Origin: CBDDLJ01 sp965230635
GTDB taxonomy: Bacteria; Pseudomonadota; Gammaproteobacteria; UBA1113
Length of the DNA stretch: 64,000 bases
Assembly: GCA_965230635.1 (NCBI GenBank)
Contig: CBDDLJ010000009.1
Location: 271,132 to 335,131 of the forward strand
Reading direction: 5' to 3'
This document shows positions 27,135-35,534 of this stretch, piece after piece. The notes under the pieces are model-generated. The model had not been told where the DNA came from. It saw nothing but the letters and a program-made list of their open reading frames with translations, and made no database searches. Numbering within the stretch: the first letter of the stretch is position 1; each line of letters begins with the position of its first letter. The position numbers and the translations under genes were made by a program.

Positions 27135-29327
27135 ATGAATGAAAACATACTATCACAATTAAATAACGCACAACAGCAAGCAGTCTGTGCGGATTTTGGT
27201 CAGCTGCTGGTTTTAGCCGGTGCCGGTAGCGGTAAAACCCGAGTACTCGTGCATCGTATTGCCTGGTTGCTATCGGAAAAAAATGTTTCTCCCTTCCAAA
27301 TACTGGCGGTGACTTTTACCAATAAAGCGGCAGGTGAAATGCGCCAGCGGATTGATCATATCGTCGGTTTTTCAGTGCAGTCAATGTGGGTGGGGACTTT
27401 CCACAGCTTAGCCCATCGTCTTTTGCGCCTTCATTGGCAGGAAGCTGGGTTAGCCAATAACTTCCAAATTTTAGATAGCGATGATCAATTGCGTATGGTT
27501 CGTCGTATTACCAAAGACATGTCGCTGGATGAAAAACACTACCCACCAAAGTTAATACAATGGTTCATCAATCAACAAAAAGATGAAGGTATTAAACCAG
27601 AAGCGATGAATCAATCAGATATGGATGTGCGTGAAAAAACATTATTAACAGTGTATCAAGTTTATGATGAATTATGCACACAAAATGGTTTGGTTGATTT
27701 TGCCGAAATTCTTTGGCGTGCACATTATCTGTTGCAAACGAATGTGATGTTAAGGGAACAATTTCAACAGCGTTTTCAACATGTATTGGTGGATGAGTTT
27801 CAAGATACCAATAAAATTCAATATGAGTGGATAAAGTTACTCGCTGGCGATAGCGGAAATTTATTTATTGTTGGTGATGATGACCAGTCAATTTACGGTT
27901 GGCGAGGGGCTAAAGTTGAGAATATTCAAAGATTACAAAATGATTATCCTCATTTAAATTTAATACGGCTAGAACAAAACTATCGATCAACCGATACTAT
28001 TTTATCAGCGGCTAATGCATTGATTAATAATAATGCCAACCGATTAGGTAAGAATTTGTGGACAGAAGATGCTGAAGGTGAGCCCATTGGGTTATATACC
28101 GCCTTTAATGAAACAGATGAAGCGCGTTTTATTGTATCTCGGATCCAAGCTTGTATTGATGAAGGTTATGCAAAGCGTGACATTGCTATATTGTATCGCT
28201 CAAATGCACAATCGCGTGTGCTGGAAGAAAATTTATTGTATGCAAATATTGCTTATCGAATTTATGGTGGCTTTCGATTTTTTGAGCGTGCGGAGATTAA
28301 AGATACATTAGCTTATTTGCGCTTAATTGAAAACCTGCATGATGATGCGTCTTTTGAACGTATTGTCAATGTGCCTGCTAGAGGGATAGGGGAGAAAACA
28401 ATTAGTGATATCCGTCAAACAGCACGTGAAAAGTATCTATCACTCTGGGATAGTGCCAACTACTTATTAACAGAAAAGTTATTAGCAAGCCGCGCACATA
28501 AAGCGGTTGAACAGTTTTGCTTATTATTAGAAGAAATTCGAGGCAATGTGGTTCAATTAGACCTGCCTGAGCAAGTTATTTATGTATTAGATGCTAGCGG
28601 CTTACTCGATTATTATCGAAATGAAAAAGGTCAAGCCGGTGTCGCTAAGGTTGAAAACTTGGAAGAATTGGTCAATGCCGCGCGAGAATTTGAACATGAT
28701 GGCTCAGAGCCACTTTCGCCATTAGCTTCTTTTCTTTCAAAGGCTTCATTGGATATGGGTGATAAAGCAGGCGATGATGAAAAAGATGAAGTCCAATTAA
28801 TGACGCTACATGCGGCTAAAGGCTTAGAATTTCATACGGTTTTCATGTGTGGCATGGAAGAGTCTTTATTTCCGCATTTTCGATCGGTTGGTGATGCCAA
28901 GGGTTTGGAAGAAGAGCGTCGCTTGTGCTATGTGGGTATGACTCGGACCATGAAAAAACTCTATATGACGCATGCCGAAGTGCGTCATATTTATGGTAGT
29001 CAAAAATCACATAGACCGTCACGTTTTTTACGTGAAATTCCCTCAGAGTATATGCAAGAAATGGGGGGACGTATAAAGACCATTCGAACGGCTAACCATC
29101 AATCATCAAAAAACAGTTTGTCTATGTCAGTATCAGCAAGTGAAGGAGGATTTGATTTGGGGCAGCGTGTTTGCCACAAAACATTTGGTGATGGTGTTAT
29201 CTTAAGTTTTGAAGGAAAAGGTGCACATACACGTGTACAGGTACAATTTGATGAGGATGGTGAGAGTAAATGGTTGGTTTTAGCTTATGCTAAGTTACAG
29301 CCAGTAGGCATGTGTGAAAGCACTTGA
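27135..29327 (+). CDS. uvrD: DNA helicase II (UvrD)
   Basis: SF1A 3'-5' helicase for nucleotide excision and mismatch repair. At 730 residues it has all motifs: Walker A LAGAGSGKT, FTNKAAGEMRQRI, VDEFQDTN, GDDDQSIYGWRGA, QNYRS, LMTLHAAKGLEF and YVGMTR. The C-terminus ends with a Tudor-like segment (HKTFGDGVILSFEGKG), which binds RNA polymerase in UvrD/PcrA. The promoter region lacks an obvious LexA-type CTG-N10-CAG box. The DsbA-like gene follows about 65 bp later. Confidence 0.95.
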   Translation: MNENILSQLNNAQQQAVCADFGQLLVLAGAGSGKTRVLVHRIAWLLSEKNVSPFQILAVTFTNKAAGEMRQRIDHIVGFSVQSMWVGTFHSLAHRLLRLHWQEAGLANNFQILDSDDQLRMVRRITKDMSLDEKHYPPKLIQWFINQQKDEGIKPEAMNQSDMDVREKTLLTVYQVYDELCTQNGLVDFAEILWRAHYLLQTNVMLREQFQQRFQHVLVDEFQDTNKIQYEWIKLLAGDSGNLFIVGDDDQSIYGWRGAKVENIQRLQNDYPHLNLIRLEQNYRSTDTILSAANALINNNANRLGKNLWTEDAEGEPIGLYTAFNETDEARFIVSRIQACIDEGYAKRDIAILYRSNAQSRVLEENLLYANIAYRIYGGFRFFERAEIKDTLAYLRLIENLHDDASFERIVNVPARGIGEKTISDIRQTAREKYLSLWDSANYLLTEKLLASRAHKAVEQFCLLLEEIRGNVVQLDLPEQVIYVLDASGLLDYYRNEKGQAGVAKVENLEELVNAAREFEHDGSEPLSPLASFLSKASLDMGDKAGDDEKDEVQLMTLHAAKGLEFHTVFMCGMEESLFPHFRSVGDAKGLEEERRLCYVGMTRTMKKLYMTHAEVRHIYGSQKSHRPSRFLREIPSEYMQEMGGRIKTIRTANHQSSKNSLSMSVSASEGGFDLGQRVCHKTFGDGVILSFEGKGAHTRVQVQFDEDGESKWLVLAYAKLQPVGMCEST

Positions 29328-29391
29328 CTTTACAAGCTGACTATTCTATGGTTTATGTTTGGTCAAGCAACAAATTAGAGGTTTTGTCGTG

Positions 29392-30183
29392 ATGAATTTA
29401 CGTGGTATTTTTACATTAATCATCGGGTTTATATTAATCAGTGTTTCGCCAGCTTTATGGGCAAAACCCAAAACAATGAGTCCTGCAGAAAAAACACAAG
29501 TTGAACAAGTTGTGCGGGACTATTTATTAAATAACCCTGAAATTCTTGTTGAAGTTTCCAGAAAGTTACAGGAGAAACAACAACAGAAGATGGTTAAAAT
29601 GCAACAGGATGCTCAGAAAAAAATTCCCAAAATAGCAAAAGAATTATTTAACGATAAAGCCAGCCCGGTCATGGGGAATCCAAACGGTAGTGTAACTGTT
29701 GTTGAGTTTTTTGATTATCAATGCCCACATTGTAAAGATATGAGCCCAGTGTTAGAGGCAATTGTTAAGCAAAATCCAGATGTGCGGGTTGTTTATAAAG
29801 AGTTTCCTATCTTCGGAAATGCATCAATGTTTGCATCACAAGCCGCATTAGCAGCAAATCAACAAGGTAAATACAAGCAAATGCATGACGCATTGATGGA
29901 AGCAAACAATCCATTAACAGATAAAAAAGTTATGGCAGCAGCTAAATCAGTTGGTTTGAATATCGAGAAATTAAAAACAGATATGGATAGTGCAACAGTG
30001 CGTAATGAATTAGAGCAAAATTTAAAGTTATCTCAAAAATTGGGTCTGTTAGGCACGCCGGCATTTGTTGTTGGTCATAGCACAAAAGGTAGCAATGCCG
30101 ATATACCGGCTTTCTTTATCCCTGGCGGCACCAATGTGGATATCTTGCAACAATATGTTGTTCAAGTACGTGAGGCGGGTTAA
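29392..30183 (+). CDS. Com1-like periplasmic DsbA-family thiol:disulfide oxidoreductase
   Basis: The start was chosen at the ATG with TAGAGG 10 nt upstream; it gives 263 residues beginning with a signal peptide (cut after ALWA). About 60 residues form a helical dimerisation region (VEQVVRDYLLNNPEILVEVS). The thioredoxin fold follows, with active site CPHC in FFDYQCPHCKDM and the cis-Pro loop GTPAFVV. This layout matches Com1 of Coxiella and the DsbA2-type proteins of Legionella, thought to act as oxidase/isomerase on envelope and secretion-system proteins. A terminator follows. Confidence 0.92.
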   Translation: MNLRGIFTLIIGFILISVSPALWAKPKTMSPAEKTQVEQVVRDYLLNNPEILVEVSRKLQEKQQQKMVKMQQDAQKKIPKIAKELFNDKASPVMGNPNGSVTVVEFFDYQCPHCKDMSPVLEAIVKQNPDVRVVYKEFPIFGNASMFASQAALAANQQGKYKQMHDALMEANNPLTDKKVMAAAKSVGLNIEKLKTDMDSATVRNELEQNLKLSQKLGLLGTPAFVVGHSTKGSNADIPAFFIPGGTNVDILQQYVVQVREAG

Positions 30184-30199
30184 TAGCTTATATTTACTC

Positions 30200-30234
30200 A
30201 ATCCGCCTTTGCTTGATGTAGAGGCGGATTTTTA
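30200..30234 (+). terminator. Intrinsic terminator after the Com1-like gene
   Basis: AATCCGCCT pairs with AGGCGGATT and is followed directly by TTTATT. The loop is about 13 nt. Confidence 0.8.
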
Positions 30235-30323
30235 TTCTTGTATAAAAGTCTGATGCCGTTTTCTTTCACCAATTATGGTTTGCTTTCTTCGCTACTCTGA
30301 GATGAGTTTTCCCATTGACGATG

Positions 30324-30452
30324 TTATTCAAGCTGTTTAGGCATAGTAATATCCATTTCCATTTCGGTTGAAGCAGGGCTTGGTGTAGGAATCGAGCAAT
30401 TATTGATGACTAATGTGGAGACAATCATAAGGATTGGTAATAATTTTTTCAT
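30324..30452 (-). CDS. Small secreted or lipoprotein-like peptide
   Basis: A 42-residue product: MKKLLPILMIVSTLVINNCS followed by a Pro/Ser/Glu/Met-rich tail ending KQLE. It looks like a signal peptide with a Cys at 19; the preceding INN is not an ideal lipobox, so lipidation is uncertain. Good ribosome site (AAGGAT) 7 nt upstream. The start overlaps the stop of the upstream membrane-protein gene (ATGA), so the two are coupled. Confidence 0.6.
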   Translation of the reverse strand: MKKLLPILMIVSTLVINNCSIPTPSPASTEMEMDITMPKQLE

Positions 30453-30718
30453 ATATGATCCTTATAGTCAGCTCTAGTGAAGGTTGAGTGATGAATCAGC
30501 CAATAAGAGACAGCAATGAAAATACCACCAATAAGTGTCGCGAATGCCCAGGTAATGCCGGAGACTAGCGATGTTTTTACGCCAGCTTTTTCAAAATTAC
30601 CGGCATCACGAGCAACAGCTCCAGCAAAAATAATATGAAGAATGATGTTGATCCCCAAGATAACTAATTGAAAATTTTGCAAAGGGGTTGCAATGTATTG
30701 CATTAAACTAAAGTCCAT
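30449..30718 (-). CDS. Small integral membrane protein, unknown
   Basis: An 89-residue protein with two clear hydrophobic helices (about 15-36 and 53-76). The region between them (ARDAGNFEKAGVKTSL) is polar. I do not recognise the family. First gene of a two-gene unit with the small lipoprotein-like peptide. Confidence 0.6.
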   Translation of the reverse strand: MDFSLMQYIATPLQNFQLVILGINIILHIIFAGAVARDAGNFEKAGVKTSLVSGITWAFATLIGGIFIAVSYWLIHHSTFTRADYKDHI

Positions 30719-31054
30719 TTTTTTACCTACTGTGAATAAATAGTGTTATCGAAGTATAGCAATTTTTTGGTAATAACTCAGGACTCTGTGTAAATTAGTG
30801 AAAATAAAGACATAATCCGTGTATTTTATGGCAATATTTTGTATAATTCACCAAGTTTTATCAATATTGTATGAATTTTATTATCATTTAATGTCAATTT
30901 GTACTAATATTGCCAAGCAGTAAATAATTGTAAGAAAATTTCTTTGCTGAAATTAAATATCTAGTGAGCTTTACCGAGCTGCGCTCGGGAAAATTCAAGA
31001 ATTTAATTAAGCAAAGGTAAAGTTAACGTCATCTTAGACAAGGGGAGGCGCGAT
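30719..31054. other. Intergenic region with the structured corA leader
   Basis: About 335 bp between divergent genes. The first 230 bp are AT-rich without visible structure; the part nearest corA can fold and is listed separately. Confidence 0.5.
30969..31022 (+). promoter_or_regulatory. Possible structured 5' leader of corA
   Basis: A perfect stem CCGAGC-TGC-GCTCGG (30974-30988) sits inside a longer complementarity, CTTTACC (30969-30975) with GGTAAAG (31016-31022). A third small palindrome AAATTCAAGAATTT lies between them. The outer and inner stems share two bases, so alternative folds are possible. It ends 32 nt before the corA start. Regulation by Mg2+ would be inference; it does not match a known Mg riboswitch by eye. 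Confidence 0.35.
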
Positions 31055-32113
31055 ATGGAAGAGTTCGCAGAAATCCAAGAACAGTATACCCCTGAATTAT
31101 CATCAATTGTTGATCAAGCGGGTGTTATCCCGTTTGCTATGACCATGGTGAATTACACAAAAGATGCGATTGTTGAACGTATCAATGTTACAGCTAAAGA
31201 TTGTCAACAATACTTATCGACAGAAACGTGTACCTGGATCCATGTGCATGGGCAGCCAAAGCCATCACTTTTACGTGAGTTTAATGAATTATATAATTTG
31301 CATCCTTTGGCGTTAGAAGATGCGATTAATATTGGTGAACGCCCAAAAACAGAATTTTATGAAGATCAAATCATGTTAATTTTAGGCGTATTGACAAAAA
31401 AAGGTACGCAGATCATCAATGAGCAAGTTAGTTTTTTCTTGGGTGAAAATTTCTTAATAACATTCCACAATGGTCAAAATGATCCCTTTCGGGCGGTACG
31501 ACGACGCTTACATCATCCACAAGCTGCTTTACGTGCACGTAAATTAGATTATTTATTATATGTATTAGTTGATGTCCTCATCGATCATTGTTTTCCAATT
31601 TTAGAAGAATTTGAAGATGAGATCGAAGAAGTGGAACAACAATTATTTAGTCCATTAGGAATTGATACGTATCAGACGCTTTATACAATTAAACGTGAAT
31701 TATTGGTTTTGCGTTTAAAACTGCGTCCGCAACGTGAAGCGGTACGAATGCTAATGCGCGATGAAAATCGCATGTTATCAGAAGATACGCAAATTTATTT
31801 GCGAGATTGTTTTGACCATATTTTACGTATCACAGATATGTTAGAAATTTACCGTGATATGACAACTAACATGTTGGATGTGCATTTATCCATGGTGAAT
31901 AAGAAAACTTTTATTTCAAATGAAGTGCAACGCAAAGCAACAGTATGGGCTATGTTGTTTGCACCGTTGACGTTCATTACCGGTATCTATGGTATGAATT
32001 TCGTCAATATGCGTGAAACAAAATATGCCTATGGTTTCGTTTTATGTGTTCTTGGCATGGTAGGTCTAGGGATTATTTTAGCATTATTTTTTAAAAGAAA
32101 AAAATGGCTTTAG
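31055..32113 (+). CDS. corA: CorA-type magnesium/cobalt transporter
   Basis: A 352-residue pentameric Mg2+ channel. A large cytosolic alpha/beta funnel domain (1-285) is followed by two C-terminal membrane helices. The first ends in the selectivity motif YGMNF; the second is followed by the basic tail KRKKWL. The periplasmic loop reads VNMRETKYA rather than the common MPEL-type loop. Strong AGGGGAGG ribosome site. Monocistronic as far as visible; the preceding leader may fold. Confidence 0.93.
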   Translation: MEEFAEIQEQYTPELSSIVDQAGVIPFAMTMVNYTKDAIVERINVTAKDCQQYLSTETCTWIHVHGQPKPSLLREFNELYNLHPLALEDAINIGERPKTEFYEDQIMLILGVLTKKGTQIINEQVSFFLGENFLITFHNGQNDPFRAVRRRLHHPQAALRARKLDYLLYVLVDVLIDHCFPILEEFEDEIEEVEQQLFSPLGIDTYQTLYTIKRELLVLRLKLRPQREAVRMLMRDENRMLSEDTQIYLRDCFDHILRITDMLEIYRDMTTNMLDVHLSMVNKKTFISNEVQRKATVWAMLFAPLTFITGIYGMNFVNMRETKYAYGFVLCVLGMVGLGIILALFFKRKKWL

Positions 32114-32156
32114 CCTATGTAATTTAACAGTTAATGAAAGCAACTGTGAGGTGAAC

Positions 32157-33341
32157 ATGGAAAAAATAACGCAAGTTACTTTTCAATGGCAAGATCCCTT
32201 TTTAATGGAAGAACAATTGCAAGAAGATGAAAAAATGGTGCGTGATACGGCGAAGCAATTCGCTGAAAATCGATTGTTTCCACAGGTTGTAGCTGCCTTC
32301 CGTAAAGAAAGTTTTGATAAAGACATCATGAAAGATATGGGCGCCACCGGCTTGCTAGGTGCAACGTTGCCGGGTTATGGCTGTGCCGGTGTTAATAATA
32401 TCAGCTATGGCTTAATGGCATATGAAATAGAGCGAGTTGACTCGGGCTATCGCTCAGCAATGAGTGTGCAATCCAGCTTAGTCATGTTTCCTATATGGCA
32501 GTTTGGAACTGATGAGCAAAAAGAAAGATTTTTACCTGGACTAGCAAAGGGTGAATTAATAGGATGTTTTGGTTTGACAGAACCTAATCATGGCTCTGAT
32601 CCCGGTGGGATGGAAACACGAGCAAAGAAAGTTTATGGTGGTTTTCAACTACATGGTTCAAAAACATGGATAACCAATTCACCTATAGCTGATGTGTTTG
32701 TGGTATGGGCAAGGGATGAAGATGATAAAGTTCGTGGTTTTTTATTAGAGCGCGATATGCCAGGATTAACTGTACCAAAAATCACAGGTAAGCTAAGCTT
32801 GCGAGCATCTGTCACAGGTGAAATTGTTATGGATGAAGTATTTGTGCCGGAAAAAAATCTTTTACCTGAAGCTATTGGATTAAGCACAGCATTTCAATGC
32901 CTCGCCAATGCACGATACGGGATAGCCTGGGGTGCTCTCGGAGCCGCCGATTTTTGTTTTCAAACTGTGCGTAATTATGTTAAAGAACGAAAGCAATTTG
33001 GTAAACCATTAGCAGGTATGCAACTTATTCAGCGTAAACTTGCTGATATGCAAACACAAATTGCTATTGGTTTGCAAGCGTGTCTTAGAGTTGGCCGCAT
33101 GAAAGATAACAATAAAGCAACACTTGAATCAATTTCAATCATCAAACGAAACTCAACTTTAGTCGCATTAGATATTGCACGTGAAGCACGTGACATGATG
33201 GGTGGGAATGGCTTGACTGAAGATTACCATGTAATGCGCCATATGTTAAATTTAGAAACGGTAAAGACCTATGAAGGAACAACAGATGTTCATGCATTAA
33301 TTCTTGGTGCAGCAATAACAGAAGTTAAAGCGTTTGCTTAA
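32157..33341 (+). CDS. gcdH: Glutaryl-CoA dehydrogenase (acyl-CoA dehydrogenase family)
   Basis: FAD enzyme that oxidises and decarboxylates glutaryl-CoA to crotonyl-CoA in lysine/tryptophan breakdown, passing electrons to ETF. It has the GCDH-type DSGYRSAMSVQSSLVM segment with the conserved Arg, the acyl-CoA dehydrogenase FGLTEPNHGSD signature and the catalytic Glu in KTYEGTTDVHALILG. The start was set at ATG 32157, preceded by TGAGGTG; GTG 32151 overlaps that site. The gene is followed 14 bp later by ETF-QO, its downstream electron acceptor. Confidence 0.9.
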   Translation: MEKITQVTFQWQDPFLMEEQLQEDEKMVRDTAKQFAENRLFPQVVAAFRKESFDKDIMKDMGATGLLGATLPGYGCAGVNNISYGLMAYEIERVDSGYRSAMSVQSSLVMFPIWQFGTDEQKERFLPGLAKGELIGCFGLTEPNHGSDPGGMETRAKKVYGGFQLHGSKTWITNSPIADVFVVWARDEDDKVRGFLLERDMPGLTVPKITGKLSLRASVTGEIVMDEVFVPEKNLLPEAIGLSTAFQCLANARYGIAWGALGAADFCFQTVRNYVKERKQFGKPLAGMQLIQRKLADMQTQIAIGLQACLRVGRMKDNNKATLESISIIKRNSTLVALDIAREARDMMGGNGLTEDYHVMRHMLNLETVKTYEGTTDVHALILGAAITEVKAFA

Positions 33342-33355
33342 AAGGAAAAACTATC

Positions 33356-34999
33356 ATGACTAGAGAGATAATGGAGTACGATGTAGTCATTGTTGGTGGT
33401 GGTCCTGCAGGATTATCAGCTGCTATTCGATTAGCACAAATGGCAAAAGATAATAATTTTCCAGTAAGGATTTGTATAATAGAGAAAGGGGCAGAGATTG
33501 GTGCTCATATATTATCAGGTGCTGTATTTGAACCACGGGCATTAAATGAATTGATGCCAGATTGGAAACAACGTCAAGCGCCTCTGAATACGCCTGTTTC
33601 AGCTGACCAATTTTTATTTTTAACAAAAAATAAGTCATGGCGCTGGCCTACAGGTTTATTACCAAAGACCATGCACAATGCAGGTAATTATATCATTAGC
33701 TTAGGCAATTTATGTCGCTGGCTAGCACAACAAGCAGAAGAGCTGGGTGTGGAAATTTATCCTGGATTTGCTGCAGCTGAAGTGTTGTATCATGATAATG
33801 GCGCTGTTAAAGGTATTGCTACAGGCAATATGGGCGTTGGAAAAGAAGGTCAACAAAAAGCAAATTTTTCGACAGGAATCGAGTTACATGCAAAATATGT
33901 TTTTTTCGCAGAAGGATGCCGCGGATCATTATCACAGCAAATCATAAAAAAATTCAATTTGCGTGATAATATTGATCCACCTACTTATGGTCTGGGAATA
34001 AAAGAGTTATGGGAAATTGATCCGGCAAAACATCAAGCTGGATTAGTACAACACACTGCTGGTTGGCCATTAGATAATAAAACCTATGGTGGATCATTCA
34101 TCTATCATTTAGAAAATAACCAAGTATCTATAGGTTTCATAATGGCGTTGGACTATGAAAATCCTTACTTGGATCCTTATGAAGAAATGCAACGGTTTAA
34201 ATTGCATCCAGTGATTAAGCCGTTATTAGTAGGCGGAAAACGGATCTCATATGGCGCACGCGCATTAAATGAAGGTGGACTGCAATCATTGCCTAAGTTG
34301 GTTTTTCCTGGTGGTGCCTTAGTTGGTTGTGCGCCAGGTTTTTTAAATGTGGCAAAGATAAAAGGCAGTCATACGGCGATGAAGTCAGGCATGTTGGCTG
34401 CTGAAGCAGCATTTAATGCATTAAAAGATGGTTCTACAGGGCAGGATGAATTAACAGCTTATTCAATGAATGTTAAATCCTCGTGGTTATATAAAGAATT
34501 ATATCAAGCACGAAACTTTCGTCATTACTTCCGTTATGGTTTTTGGTTAGGTACATTATTGGCTGGCATTGATTTAAAATTACTTGGCGGGAAAACATGT
34601 TGGACATTGCATAATAAAAAAGAAGATAGCCTGTGTATGCAAGCAAAAAGTAAATATCAACCTATAGACTATCCCAAGCCAGATAATAATATTACGTTTG
34701 ATCGATTAAGTTCTGTTTATTTATCAAATACTCATCATGAGGAAGATCAGCCGGTTCATTTGCATTTGCAAGATATTAACGTGCCTATTTCTGTAAATTT
34801 AGCACAATATGATGCACCTGAGCAGCGATATTGCCCTGCTGGAGTTTATGAAATTATCGACAAAGATGGACAATCCTATTTACAAATTAATGGACAAAAT
34901 TGTGTGCATTGTAAAACATGTGATATCAAGGATCCTACTGGTAATATAACATGGTTGGTGCCTGAGGGAGGGGGTGGTCCCAATTACCCTAATATGTGA
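33356..34999 (+). CDS. Electron transfer flavoprotein-ubiquinone oxidoreductase
   Basis: Membrane-associated FAD/4Fe-4S enzyme that moves electrons from reduced ETF to ubiquinone. At 547 residues it is full length. The N-terminal FAD fold is VVIVGGGPAGLSAAIRLA; the GAHILSGAVFEP motif and the C-terminal cluster ligands (CPAGVYE, then CVHCKTCDIKDP) are all present. Good AAAGGA ribosome site. Operon with glutaryl-CoA dehydrogenase. The etfA and etfB genes are not in the window. Confidence 0.95.
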   Translation: MTREIMEYDVVIVGGGPAGLSAAIRLAQMAKDNNFPVRICIIEKGAEIGAHILSGAVFEPRALNELMPDWKQRQAPLNTPVSADQFLFLTKNKSWRWPTGLLPKTMHNAGNYIISLGNLCRWLAQQAEELGVEIYPGFAAAEVLYHDNGAVKGIATGNMGVGKEGQQKANFSTGIELHAKYVFFAEGCRGSLSQQIIKKFNLRDNIDPPTYGLGIKELWEIDPAKHQAGLVQHTAGWPLDNKTYGGSFIYHLENNQVSIGFIMALDYENPYLDPYEEMQRFKLHPVIKPLLVGGKRISYGARALNEGGLQSLPKLVFPGGALVGCAPGFLNVAKIKGSHTAMKSGMLAAEAAFNALKDGSTGQDELTAYSMNVKSSWLYKELYQARNFRHYFRYGFWLGTLLAGIDLKLLGGKTCWTLHNKKEDSLCMQAKSKYQPIDYPKPDNNITFDRLSSVYLSNTHHEEDQPVHLHLQDINVPISVNLAQYDAPEQRYCPAGVYEIIDKDGQSYLQINGQNCVHCKTCDIKDPTGNITWLVPEGGGGPNYPNM

Positions 35000-35149
35000 T
35001 GATGGCTATTATTCAGTATTTTTTTGCACATGAATATTGCAATGAAAATCCACTAAAAAATATCCCTGTGGCTATCCACACGGCGGTTTTGAGTAAATTT
35101 TTATCGCGATGTCCAAATAAAAATAGGCTTGGCTGCTCTTTGCTAGCTG

Positions 35150-35413
35150 CTATTCTTCGCTAGCTTCACCACATTTACCTGCGCCACACTTGCCTGCGCC
35201 GCACTTAGCTTCACCACATTTACCTGCGCCACATTTGCCATCATCTGCTTCATGGAGTAGTTGTGTACTATAGCCTTGACTTAGTTTTTCAGCGCTAAAT
35301 GGATTTGTTTCTGCCTGCGCGGGTGTTACAGTGGAAAGATTGATTCCTGCTGCGAGAGCTAAAACAGCTGATAGAAAAACCAATTGATTTTTTGCTTGTT
35401 TATTTGCTGACAT
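35150..35413 (-). CDS. HvfA-like Cys-repeat peptide (candidate modified metal-binding RiPP precursor)
   Basis: An 87-residue protein. A Sec-type signal sequence (about 10-34, cleaved after PAQA) is followed by about 25 ordinary residues and a C-terminal run of five KCG units spaced five residues apart (GKCG, GKCG, AKCG, GKCG, GKCG), ending in acidic GEASEE. This matches the HvfA family, whose (E)GKCG cysteines are modified by an MNIO (DUF692) enzyme with its partner to bind copper. No MNIO gene or partner flanks it here, so modification is inference. Strong AAGGAGAG ribosome site. DNA repeats in this tract are recent. Confidence 0.75.
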   Translation of the reverse strand: MSANKQAKNQLVFLSAVLALAAGINLSTVTPAQAETNPFSAEKLSQGYSTQLLHEADDGKCGAGKCGEAKCGAGKCGAGKCGEASEE

Positions 35414-35534
35414 TATATTCTCTCCTTTATATCTGATACTGAAGCTGTATATCTATTATAGCTGAGCAGTGTGAAAATGCGAGTTTTACATTTTTACGTA
35501 TGTTTAGTAGTCATTATTAAACAAGAGAAAGTGA

